DNA of 64,000 nucleotides from Sphingobacterium allocomposti (GTDB taxonomy: Bacteria; Bacteroidota; Bacteroidia; Sphingobacteriales; Sphingobacteriaceae), in NCBI RefSeq assembly GCF_008124885.1, contig NZ_VNHX01000002.1, forward strand, positions 62,001 to 126,000, in the 5' to 3' direction. Every line of letters starts with the position of its first letter. Within the stretch, counting starts at the first letter, position 1. Shown here piece after piece: positions 52,194 through 61,200 of the stretch. The translations under genes and the position numbers were made by a program. Under the pieces are notes generated by a model that did no database searches, was not told where the DNA came from, and saw only the letters and a program-made list of their open reading frames with translations.

Positions 52194-52225
52194 TATGAAA
52201 AATGGCAATTCATATCTGCAAATTG
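52194..52225 (-). promoter_or_regulatory. Shared 32-bp haem-locus motif, copy 2
   Basis: TATGAAAAATGGCAATTCAT plus ATCTGCAAATTG matches 48059-48090 at 26 of 32 positions. A CAAA (minus-strand TTTG core) at 52163-52166 lies at the same 31-bp offset as in the other copy. It is 66 bp upstream of the receptor ATG and also within the divergent region to hmuT. Confidence 0.6.
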
Positions 52226-52294
52226 GCTTTTCTAGCCTTCGGTAATTGTTTTTGCGTAATGTAATGTGTTGTTTTTCAGTGTTTTTGTGCTGTT

Positions 52295-52309
52295 TTGTCA
52301 ACATGACAA
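52295..52309. promoter_or_regulatory. TTGTCA-N3-TGACAA palindrome upstream of hmuT
   Basis: TTGTCA (52295-52300) and TGACAA (52304-52309) form a perfect 6-3-6 palindrome that overlaps a possible -33 TTTG (52294-52297) of a weak hmuT promoter with -7 TTAATTTG. It may be the site of a repressor or dimeric regulator. Confidence 0.4.
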
Positions 52310-52391
52310 GTGACGGCTTTAATTTGTATTTAGATTGATTATTGATTTGTTTTGTATGAGAATAGGACAGGTAAGAAATAGAAAATCGAGC

Positions 52392-53267
52392 ATGAAAAAC
52401 AGAAGAAATAAGTTTAGTGGATTAAAATGGGCGGTGGTGCTAGTCTTAGTTGGTGTACGCTGTAGCATGGCGCAGCAATTGCGTGTAGTAACCTTGAACA
52501 GCGCTATTACTGAGACGGTGTTCGCATTGGGAATGGGGGACAATATTGTCGCCACCGATGTAACCAGCATATCGCCGAAAGCGGCCGCAGATCTTCCACG
52601 TGTTAGCCGGAACCGCTCCATATCGGCTGAAGGAGTGATGGCTTTTCACCCGCACATTGTCTTAGCGCCTGAAAAAGACGTTCCCCCCGCTGTGGCGCAG
52701 CACCTGCGGCAATCCGGTATTCGGTTCATAGCAATCCGGCAGGAGTTTTCTGAAAAAGGAGCCTATCGGTTTATTCAGGAAGTAGCCAATGCGCTCGATA
52801 TACCGAAAAAGGGGAAAGAGGCCGTTCTTCGGACAAAGTTGGCCATGGACAGGGTAAGAGCGGTGGTCGAGGAACAAACAGCTGGTCGGACAAAACCGAA
52901 GGTACTTTTTATTTATGCCCGCGGTGCGGGGGCAATGAGTGTCGCCGGCAGAGGCAGCAGCCTTGATGCTTTGATTGAACTGTCGGGAGGGAGAAATGCC
53001 GTGCAGGAATTTTCGGATTTTAAACCTTATACGACGGAAGCACTGGTTAAGGCAGATCCTGATGTTATTCTGATGTTTGACTTTGGCGTCAGCAGCCTCG
53101 GAGGAAAGCGGTCTATTCTGAAGATGCCGGGAATGAATATGACGACCGCGGGACGACATGGGCGTATTCTTGCCCTGAATGCGTCGTTGCTGGTGAATTT
53201 CAGCACGCGCCTTCCCGAAGCCGTGGCATCCTTGCACCGGGAGCTGATGCAGTCTCCACAGGAGTAA
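52392..53267 (+). CDS. hmuT: Haem ABC transporter, periplasmic binding protein
   Basis: This 291-residue protein (from MKNRRNKF) has a signal peptide ending near SMAQ and the class III binding-protein fold: RVVTLNSAITETVFALGMGDNIVATDVTS, then YTTEALVKADPDVILMFDFG and a C-terminal FSTRLPEAVASL segment. Tyr in IRFIAIRQE... is not obviously a haem ligand, while VARYSRNRSIS-type loops resemble HmuT/PhuT. It carries haem to HmuU in the periplasm. Upstream Met at 52335 and 52356 are possible starts, but the signal peptide fits 52392. First gene of hmuTUV, divergent from the receptor. Confidence 0.85.
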   Translation: MKNRRNKFSGLKWAVVLVLVGVRCSMAQQLRVVTLNSAITETVFALGMGDNIVATDVTSISPKAAADLPRVSRNRSISAEGVMAFHPHIVLAPEKDVPPAVAQHLRQSGIRFIAIRQEFSEKGAYRFIQEVANALDIPKKGKEAVLRTKLAMDRVRAVVEEQTAGRTKPKVLFIYARGAGAMSVAGRGSSLDALIELSGGRNAVQEFSDFKPYTTEALVKADPDVILMFDFGVSSLGGKRSILKMPGMNMTTAGRHGRILALNASLLVNFSTRLPEAVASLHRELMQSPQE

Positions 53268-53350
53268 GGAAGAAAACACCGGAACCGTTTTACAGGGATT
53301 AAAAAAGTCGGTATATGGATTAGTCCGCTGGATTTGCCTTCGCAAAAAGA

Positions 53351-54430
53351 ATGTGCGGAAAGTGCATCGTCCTACTATCGTCTATCATATTTTGGAAGAA
53401 AGGAAACGTGTCAACAAAACAACGGATTATTATAATGGTACTGACTAGCACTTTGCTAGCCGTAGCGTTGCTGTCTTTAAGTCTAGGAGCTTATTACATA
53501 GCAATCGACGACGTCTGGCGCCTTATCCTGGAGAAAATTGGGATGGCGACCAGTGATTCGTTGGATGGTGATGTTCTTTTTGTAGTGCGGACGCCACGGG
53601 TTCTACTTGGACTCTTGGTTGGGGCCGCATTGGGTGGGGCGGGTGCCGCGGTTCAAGGTATCTTCAGAAATCCGCTGGCTGATCCAGGGTTGATCGGCAT
53701 TTCCGCTGGCGCATCGTTATTTGCTGTATTGGTAATAGCATTTGAAAGTATCCTGTTCGTCGGACTATCGCAACTGTTTGGACATTACCTGTTGATCTTG
53801 GGATCTTTTGTGGGAGCAGGACTAACGGCATTTATGGTATATCGTCTTTCCTTGAAGGAAGGACGTCCTCAGGTGACGACCATGTTACTGGCGGGAATCG
53901 CCATCAACGGACTGGCAGGAGCGCTTACAGGCCTGACGACCTATATGGCAACAGAGCAGCAGTTGCGTACTATTACGTTCTGGATGCTGGGAAGTTTGGG
54001 CGGAGCGACGTGGGAAAGTGTGGCCGCGGTCACGCCCTTTATCATACTACCGGTGTTCGGCATGCTGTTTTTCGGAAAGGCGCTGAACGCTTTTGCGCTT
54101 GGGGAAACACAGGCCGACCTCTTGGGTATGCGGACCGACAACGTCAAGCTTTGGGTCGTTACGTTGGGCACTCTTGCTGTGGGAGCCGCCGTTGCTGTGT
54201 CGGGTATCATCGGATTTGTTGGTCTGCTGGTGCCCCACACTGTCCGCCTGATGGGGGGGGCAGACAACCGGTATGTGCTGGTCGCATCAATCATTATGGG
54301 ATCGATGGTACTGACGCTGGCCGATGTGCTGTGTCGTACCTTGGCAGCGCCCATTGAGCTACCGATCGGTGTAATAACCGCGCTGCTGGGCACGCCGGTT
54401 TTTCTGTATATTTTAATAAAAGAAAGGTAG
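53351..54430 (+). CDS. hmuU: Haem ABC transporter permease (FecCD type)
   Basis: This 359-residue protein has about ten membrane segments and the FecCD motifs RTPRVLLGLLVGAALGGAGAAVQGIFRNPLADPGLIGISAGA and, at the end, GFVGLLVPHTVRL. It forms the channel of the haem importer as a homodimer. ATG 53351 starts the longest frame; a GTG at 53408 with AAGGA before it is a strong alternative, since residues 1-19 have no family counterpart. It follows hmuT by 83 bp and precedes hmuV by 148 bp. Confidence 0.87.
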   Translation: MCGKCIVLLSSIIFWKKGNVSTKQRIIIMVLTSTLLAVALLSLSLGAYYIAIDDVWRLILEKIGMATSDSLDGDVLFVVRTPRVLLGLLVGAALGGAGAAVQGIFRNPLADPGLIGISAGASLFAVLVIAFESILFVGLSQLFGHYLLILGSFVGAGLTAFMVYRLSLKEGRPQVTTMLLAGIAINGLAGALTGLTTYMATEQQLRTITFWMLGSLGGATWESVAAVTPFIILPVFGMLFFGKALNAFALGETQADLLGMRTDNVKLWVVTLGTLAVGAAVAVSGIIGFVGLLVPHTVRLMGGADNRYVLVASIIMGSMVLTLADVLCRTLAAPIELPIGVITALLGTPVFLYILIKER

Positions 54431-54578
54431 ACTATTTATGTTTGTGTGCTTTCAAGGTATTCATGTATTATGTGGTGCGTTTTGCTCTCCGCTGTTATTG
54501 AGGCCTATGTCAGAGAGGAAATGCGGAAGATAGCACTACCTCGGAGACTTATTTAGATGTTGCTTAACACGTTGTACT

Positions 54579-55388
54579 ATGTTACGGGTAGATAAATTAA
54601 ATTATGAAATCAAGGGTCGAACGCTGTTGAAGGACGTCTCGCTGCAGGTGCGGAAAGGAGAGATCGTAGTTTTATTGGGAGCTAATGGTGCCGGAAAGTC
54701 AACACTGATGCGCCTCCTGGCCGGCGATGTGGCGCCGTGCTCAGGAACGGTGAGACTATGTGGGCAGCCGCTGGAAAAATACAACATGCGCCGGCTGGCC
54801 AGGCAACGTGCAATGCTCATCCAACAACAGCAGGTGGCCCTGTCATTTACGGTTCGGGAAATCGTCCTGATGGGACGTTACCCACATTTCCGCTCGGCAC
54901 CACAAGCTGCCGATCTCGCTATCGTGGAAGAGGTGATGGCCTTGTGCGGTGTATCGGATTTCGGAGATCGGGTTTATATGAGTTTGTCAGGAGGGGAGCA
55001 GCAGCGGGTGCAGCTTGCCCGTGTACTCGCACAGATCTGGGACAATCCTGAGGGGCTGTTGTTGCTTGACGAACCTATCTCGGCGTTGGACATGTACTAT
55101 CAGCAAAAGGTGCTGGCTATTGCTAAGGCCCTTTCGCGCCGGGGCTATATGGTGGTATTGATTCTACATGACCTCAATTATGCCGCAAGCTATGCAGACC
55201 GGATCGTCATGCTAAAGCACGGACGTAAGTTGTTCGACGGCACTCCCATAGAGGTGCTGACCACTCCGAACATATATACCGTTTTTTCCGTGGAAGCCGA
55301 AGTCGACATTAGTCCGTATACCTTACGTCCCTATGTCAGATTCAAGGAGATGAAACTGGATGAACCAGTGATGAGGTGTGTTATTTAG
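54579..55388 (+). CDS. hmuV: Haem ABC transporter ATPase
   Basis: This 269-residue protein has Walker A GANGAGKST (34-42), the Q-loop (IQQQQVALSFTVRE), signature LSGGEQQRVQLARVL (136-150), Walker B LLLLDEP (160-166) and the H-loop HDLN (197-200). It powers haem import with HmuU. The C-terminal tail (YTLRPYVRFKEMK) is typical of HmuV. A TATGTTTG element at 54437-54444 could give an additional promoter, but the gene is probably cotranscribed with hmuU. The AraC gene follows after 65 bp. Confidence 0.9.
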   Translation: MLRVDKLNYEIKGRTLLKDVSLQVRKGEIVVLLGANGAGKSTLMRLLAGDVAPCSGTVRLCGQPLEKYNMRRLARQRAMLIQQQQVALSFTVREIVLMGRYPHFRSAPQAADLAIVEEVMALCGVSDFGDRVYMSLSGGEQQRVQLARVLAQIWDNPEGLLLLDEPISALDMYYQQKVLAIAKALSRRGYMVVLILHDLNYAASYADRIVMLKHGRKLFDGTPIEVLTTPNIYTVFSVEAEVDISPYTLRPYVRFKEMKLDEPVMRCVI

Positions 55389-55453
55389 AATTAATTTAAA
55401 TAATTGAAATAAGTTGTATATCTTTAAGGCATGAATTTGCAGGAACTTTCACT

Positions 55454-56416
55454 ATGCGTGTAAAAAGTAAAATAGTAGAGTTGAGCGAATGGCTTTTTAT
55501 CGAGGAAGTACCGGATAGCTATGACCCCAATAGACCGTTGGAAGAGCACCGCTCCGTCATCGACAATGAAGCGATGCATATGGAGATATTTCACCTATCT
55601 ACAAGCGGACTATTTATTTTGCATACAAAAATGTTGTTCGAGCAGGCCATGCACATCCATATCGACATCGAAGGCGAGGCTGTCACGAGCCAGTTTGTCT
55701 TTTTTAAATCGGCGGATAATAAACTCCCGTATGGTATGAGTCGCCACAATATCCGGTATATTCCTTCAGCGAAGACCGTACACGGGGTTAAGGAGAATAT
55801 CGAGTACAGCTATTTTATTGCAGTAATATCAAAGGAATATTATCTCAACCTGATAAAGCGGGACTCGCTGCTTCACGAACATTTTATGCAGGAAATAGAA
55901 AAGGGGCAATATGCCTCGTTTTCAGAAGAGGATCTGACGGCGACATATGAGATGCAGCATACCATTACCGAACTGGTTGAATCCAGAAAAACGGGGGAGA
56001 TCCGGCGCCTGCATACCGAGTCGCGTGTCGTCGAACTGCTCATGTATCAATTTGAACAGTATAATGAAAAGAACGGGAAGCATGCCCCTTTGTTCAATGA
56101 AGACGATATCGCCCGCCTTGAGCTTGCGCGGCAGATCCTTGAGCAGCGCCTGTCTAACCCGCCGACGCAGAAAGAGCTGGCTGCGGAAGTGCTGATGAGC
56201 GAAAGCAAGCTGCGGAAAGATTTTAAAGAATATTTCTCCGTGACCATACACGACTATCTAACACGGATTCGGATGGAGAAAGCCCGTAGCTATCTACTCG
56301 ATGATAAGATGTCGGTATATAAAGTAGCGTTGTTAACCGGTTTTGGTCATCAGAACAACTTCAGCAGTGCTTTTAAGAAATACTACGGTATATCCCCGGG
56401 AGAATTGAAGTTTTGA
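55454..56416 (+). CDS. AraC-family regulator of the haem locus (PchR-like)
   Basis: This 320-residue protein has an N-terminal sensing region (about 1-200, no known ligand motif) and a C-terminal AraC DNA-binding domain (about 215-320) with ARQILEQRLSNPPTQKELAAEVLMSESKLRKDFKEYF and YKVALLTGFGHQNNFSSAFKKYYGISPGELK, the double helix-turn-helix. PchR-type members sense ferric siderophores or haem and activate uptake genes. Its place after hmuV suggests control of this island, with the shared 32-bp motif as the candidate site. AATTTGCAG at 55434-55442 in its leader resembles part of the motif and might reflect autoregulation. Confidence 0.82.
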   Translation: MRVKSKIVELSEWLFIEEVPDSYDPNRPLEEHRSVIDNEAMHMEIFHLSTSGLFILHTKMLFEQAMHIHIDIEGEAVTSQFVFFKSADNKLPYGMSRHNIRYIPSAKTVHGVKENIEYSYFIAVISKEYYLNLIKRDSLLHEHFMQEIEKGQYASFSEEDLTATYEMQHTITELVESRKTGEIRRLHTESRVVELLMYQFEQYNEKNGKHAPLFNEDDIARLELARQILEQRLSNPPTQKELAAEVLMSESKLRKDFKEYFSVTIHDYLTRIRMEKARSYLLDDKMSVYKVALLTGFGHQNNFSSAFKKYYGISPGELKF

Positions 56417-56473
56417 AACGTTTAGGAAAAGAAGATTTTAAGTGCGTATTGTTATTCACCCGAACACATGCTG

Positions 56474-56576
56474 TCCGTAGAGTTAGCGGTCTCTATGGAT
56501 CGGCTCAAAAACGGGGGGCTGAGATTTCCTTTTTTTGTACTATCCCTTAGTGACGCTCCGCTTCGCAATAAGGACG
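56474..56576. repeat. REP-like intergenic element, copy B
   Basis: Similar to 19209-19311: TCCGTAGAGTT, AGCGGTCTCTATGGAT and the hairpin CCTTAGTG...CAATAAGG around the loop ACGCTCCGCTTCG. In this copy the arms have one mismatch. Same strand orientation as copy A. Confidence 0.5.
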
Positions 56577-56753
56577 GTGCTGGGGCCTCGTAGAGGTCCG
56601 ATGTTTATAGCTTATACATGTTTGTGATTAATACGCCCCCCGTCAGGGGTCGAACTATAACATGCATATATTTCTATAATGTGCAACCCTTCGGGTATAT
56701 TTTTCATATACGATATATACCAGTCGGAGAATAATTGTATCCAGTTTTTTACT

Positions 56754-56761
56754 ATCTTTGC
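56754..56761 (+). promoter_or_regulatory. Candidate -7 element for the MFS gene
   Basis: TATCTTTG matches TAnnTTTG, 187 bp upstream of the ATG at 56948. The nearest TTG (56736-56738) is only 15 bp before it, shorter than usual. Confidence 0.4.
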
Positions 56762-56947
56762 TTTCGTTATGAAAGTTATTTGGCTCCAATTCCTATTGTC
56801 TGTCCGCTACAGAATAGTCTAAAATAGGCTTTTTCTTAGCTTAGACACCGTTAAACAAGCTGTTCCGTGCTTGTTTTATTTCTATTCCCATTTTTATTTA
56901 TTGATTAAAAGCGCCGGAAGGCATTGGCGTTTTATAGTTTAAAGTGT

Positions 56948-58177
56948 ATGCACGAAAAAGAAAACTGGAAAAAAAAGTTCCTTGTTATTTGGGTTGGGCA
57001 GTTTATATCGCTGATGACGAGCTCAGCCGTAAATTTTGCCATCATTATATGGCTGAGTATTGAACATGGATCGGCAGAAGTGTTGGCCTACGGTGCTATA
57101 GCCGGGATGCTGCCGGCAGCGGTTATCGGTCCATTTGCAGGAATATACATCGACAGGTGGAACCGTAAAAAGACGATGATGTTTGCCGACGGCTTTGTGG
57201 CGCTTTGTACGCTGGTCATGTCGATCAGCTTTTATCTGGGATATGAAAGCCTCCTTTTGATCTATGCAATGCTTGCCTTGCGGTCGGTGGGTTCTGCCTT
57301 TCATATGCCTGCTATGCAGGCTTCCATTCCGATGATCGCTCCCGAGCGGGAGCTGTTGCGCATTGCAGGTGTCAACCAGATGATCCAGTCGGTTTCGGCG
57401 ATCGCCGGGCCTGCATTGGGAGCGCTTGCTATTACACTGCTGTCAATAGGCAACGTGCTGCTATTGGATATCGTGGGCGCTGTCGTGGCGATTGTATCGT
57501 TGTTATTTGTCTACATTCCAGATCCAGTCGTTCCCGAAAAGGCTAAAGCGAGTTTCAGGCAGGCCCAGAGCGACCTCCGGTTGGGTTTTAGAGCTATTTT
57601 GGACAACAGGGGGCTAACCTGGCTGTTTACGTATTCTTCGATCGCTACTTTTTGTATTATGCCTGTTGCGGTTTTGTTTCCGTTGTTAACGTTGCAATAC
57701 TTCGGCGGTGGCAAGTTGGAGATGAGCATTATCGAAATGGTGTGGGGGATAGGTATGTTAGTGGGCGGCAGTGTGCTGGGCGTTTTTAAGCTGACGGTCC
57801 GGAAGGTCGTCATGATTAACGTTATGCACATGGTGCTTGGCGTGAGCCTTTCTCTATCCGGTGTTATTCCTCCGTACGCTTTTTGGTTGTTTGTGGGCTT
57901 GACGGCTATCGGTGGCGTTGCGGCGACAATATATAATGCAAGCTTTATGACCGTGCTACAGGAAGAGGTACGCCCCGAGGTGATGGGCCGTGTTTTCTCC
58001 TTGTATTTCAGTATTGCCATCATACCTACCGTGGTCGGATTATTAGGTACCGGGTGGGCGTCTGATCTGTTTGGGGTAAATAATATCTTTATTGTGTTGG
58101 GCGCGGTGATTGCCCTCATCGGGATACTGTCTTTCTTTAATCCTTATATAATGGCGTTGGGGAAACGGGACGGCTAG
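56948..58177 (+). CDS. MFS exporter (macrolide/DHA3-like)
   Basis: This 409-residue protein, from ATG 56948 (MHEKENWKKKFLVIWVGQF), has 12 predicted membrane segments. LALRSVGSAFHMPAMQASIPMIAPERELLR-type loops and the GPFAGIYIDRWNRKKTMMFAD motif are typical of DHA3 (MefA-like) and MFS_3 exporters. Drug or small-molecule efflux is the family expectation; a role in haem or porphyrin efflux next to the haem island is only a guess. Terminator at 58190-58228. Confidence 0.83.
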   Translation: MHEKENWKKKFLVIWVGQFISLMTSSAVNFAIIIWLSIEHGSAEVLAYGAIAGMLPAAVIGPFAGIYIDRWNRKKTMMFADGFVALCTLVMSISFYLGYESLLLIYAMLALRSVGSAFHMPAMQASIPMIAPERELLRIAGVNQMIQSVSAIAGPALGALAITLLSIGNVLLLDIVGAVVAIVSLLFVYIPDPVVPEKAKASFRQAQSDLRLGFRAILDNRGLTWLFTYSSIATFCIMPVAVLFPLLTLQYFGGGKLEMSIIEMVWGIGMLVGGSVLGVFKLTVRKVVMINVMHMVLGVSLSLSGVIPPYAFWLFVGLTAIGGVAATIYNASFMTVLQEEVRPEVMGRVFSLYFSIAIIPTVVGLLGTGWASDLFGVNNIFIVLGAVIALIGILSFFNPYIMALGKRDG

Positions 58178-58189
58178 TACATTGGACAT

Positions 58190-58228
58190 AGCAGGGGGGC
58201 TTCTTTCTTTACCTCCCCCGCTGTTTTT
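58190..58228 (+). terminator. Intrinsic terminator of the MFS gene
   Basis: AGCAGGGGGG (58190-58199) pairs with CCTCCCCCGCT (58212-58222) with one mismatch and one wobble, followed by GTTTTT. It starts 13 bp after the stop. Confidence 0.8.
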
Positions 58229-58291
58229 ATATGTTAAGGACGGCGTCTTATCTTATGGACTTGGACTTCATGGATTAAGAAAAAGCTGCCT

Positions 58292-61200
58292 CTAAGCGAC
58301 GTCCCGTAGGTCTACCGGCACCACCCGTGATACTCCCTGCTCGACCATCGTAACACCGTAGATAATATCCGTGCTAGCTATCGTGCGCTTGTTGTGCGAC
58401 ACAATAATAAACTGTGAGTTCGCCGAAAAATCACGTATGATGTTGTTGAACTTGTCGATATTCGTGTCATCGAGCGGCGCATCAACTTCGTCGAACACGC
58501 AGAACGGAGCCGGCTTGAGTAGGTATAAGGAGAACAACAACGCTGTCGCTGTCAGTGTCTTTTCACCACCCGAGAGCTGGTTGATCGAAAGAGGACGCTT
58601 GCCTTTGGGCCGCGCGATAATGTCAATGTCCGACTCCAGCGGGTTGTTTGGATCTGTCAGAATCATGTCGCAGGAGTCTTCTTGGTTAAAGAGTGACCGG
58701 AACACCTGAATAAAGTTATCCCGAACTGTATTAAAAGCCTGCATAAACTTGTCGTTCGCCGTCTGGTCGATCTCGTTGATGGTCGCCATCAGCGAAGCTT
58801 TCGCTTCTAAAAGGTCGCCCTTTTCTTTCGATATAAATGAGTGGCGGTCATTCATCTCGTCATAGGCTTCCTTGGCCATTGGGTTGATAGACCCGTACGT
58901 GTCAAGCTGTTTCTTCAATCTAGTGCAGGTTTCCGTCAGTTCCTCCTGGCTGGCGGCGATGTCCGGCATATCTCCCTCCAGTAAGGTGTTAATATCGATG
59001 TCAAATTCAACCGCCAGGCGTTCTTTCAGGCTGTTTAATTCTATCTGAAGTGACGTTTTTTTGTCCTTTAACTCGGCTAGTAAAAAGTCGTTTTGGTCTT
59101 TGTTGCGACGAAGCTGCGAAATCGATTCTTCCAGTTCGTTTATTTTTCGCCGGGCGGCGAAGAATTCTTCCTCGATCTCCTGGAGGCCTTTCTCCAGCGC
59201 TTCTTTTTGCGCGTACATGGCGACAAGATCATCGTCGTTAACATCTGTATACTGTTGCGCGTCGGTCATGTCTTTTTTGACCTGTTCAAATTCAGCTGTA
59301 TTTTTTGCTATACGCGTCTCCAAAGATTCTTGTTGGGTTTCACGGTATTCCACATCTTTTTGTAGACTGGATACTTTGTTTTGCTGCTGGTGGAAGCGTA
59401 TATTCTCTTGATTAAACGCTGCTGATTTGTCCGTTAGGACTTCAGAGAGTTCGGTATACACCTCCTGCAGACTCATGACTTCCTCCTGGCAGTTGGCCTG
59501 CTCAGACTTTAACGTGGCTAATGCAGGCTCGGCCGTTTCCAGTTCCTCATTAATGGTCACGATTTTACTTTCGATATCTTGTTTGCGGTTCTGGCTGTTG
59601 GTAATGAACGCCTGATATTGCTCCTGCTTGGTTTTTACTGTTAGCAGCTCATTATTGAGACGGTTTAGTATATTCCGGAGCTCGTCAATGACGTCGCGCT
59701 GCGACGACAGACGTAAGGTAGCAAGCCTGTCCACATCTTCCGCTTCCTGAGCCTGTAGTTCCTCAATCCGCCGGGTCAGGTCCTTAATCTCTTTAGCCAG
59801 ATTTTCGAGGTTCTTTGCGCGGCCAATCCGCTTGCCTTCGAACAGGCCGATAGAACCGCCGCTTACGCCGAGCCTGTGTTTGGAAAATTTGCCTTCAGGA
59901 TGTAGGATCACGACATCTTCGGCAGGCAGTTCCTCATCCAGCGAATCCGCTGCCTCAGACTTTAATAGGAAAACGTGGCGCAGCAGGTGCTCGCATAGCG
60001 CTGCATATTTCTTGTCCACTTTTACCACGTCGAGAGCTGGAACAACATAATCAGAAGGTACGGCAACAGACGGGGAGTCCGGCTGTTGTATGGCATCCAG
60101 GACGAAAAAGTTGGCTCTCCCACGGGACGCATCACTAAGAAGCTGTATGGCTTGTACGGCTTCCTGGCGGTTCTCGACTACATAGTGGTTCATCACCGGT
60201 TCGAGGTAATTCTCGATGGCGACGCGGTACTCCTCCTGGCAGAACAGGATATCAGAAAATAGTGGATATGATTTTTTCCAGCCTGCGTTTTTCCGTAGAA
60301 ATTTGATGGACTCCGGAAAACCTTCCAGATTATCGACGAGCGATTTCGTAAGGTTATACTCATTTTGTTTGGCGTCGACAAGGCGTGACTCTCGGCTGAT
60401 TTGCAAACGCGTCTCTGTCAGTCGTTCTTCCACCTCCTGCATCTGCCGCTGGAGCTGCTGCTCGGCAAGGACGGCCGCATCATACTGATTTTGTTGGATG
60501 TCTACGCGCGCCTCGAGCTCGGCAACCGCCCGGTTGAATTCCGTTAACTCTTCCTCCTTGACGGTTGTATCGCTCACGGTGCGAAGCGATTCCTGCTGTA
60601 AAGCCTCCTTCTGAATGTTCAACACCGCTATGTCCTTTTCCAGCTTGTACGTTTTGTTTTGTATTGTGCTGCTCCGAAGTGTGCATTCATCGAGCTTGGC
60701 TTTTGCAGACTGCTGCTGTATGCGGATCTCGTCGACTTCCGTTTTATTTTTTTCAATGGTTTGTTGCAACATTTCCAGCGCCTGCTGTTCCTCGTACAGC
60801 TCTTCATGCAGGCGTTTGATGGTGTGGAGTACATGTTCGAGTTGAGACCTGTCCTGGGCCAGCTCGGCAGTTAGCCGTGTTTCTTTGTCCTGCAGGTGTT
60901 TAATCTGCTCGTTTTTTATCTTTTTGTCTGATTCGTACGCACGTATTTTATTGATATACTCGTTCGTACTTTTCTGTTGCGTAGCTAAGTTTTTCTCTTT
61001 GGAAAGAATGTCTTCGCGGAGTTTCTTTAACTGCTCTTCCTGTTCAGCAATGGCCGAGTGGATTTGCGTTATTGTTTCCTGCTGGATACTTTCCTGTTCG
61101 GCTATCCGTTCCAGGTCGGCGCTGAAGCCTTCGAGACGGTAATAGGCCAAGCCCACGCTTGCCTGACGGTATTCGTCTTTCAGTTGGAAATACTTGTCTG

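Larger units (their letters stand above)
56417..56947. other. Intergenic region between araC and the MFS gene
   Basis: No gene seen. It contains REP-like copy B (56474-56576), a small hairpin GGGCCTC-GTA-GAGGTCC at 56583-56600, and a -7 element at 56754-56761. The remainder is AT-rich. Confidence 0.4.

Noticed and set aside
57023-57304. Minus frame within the MFS gene
   Set aside because: Shadow of the transporter coding strand.
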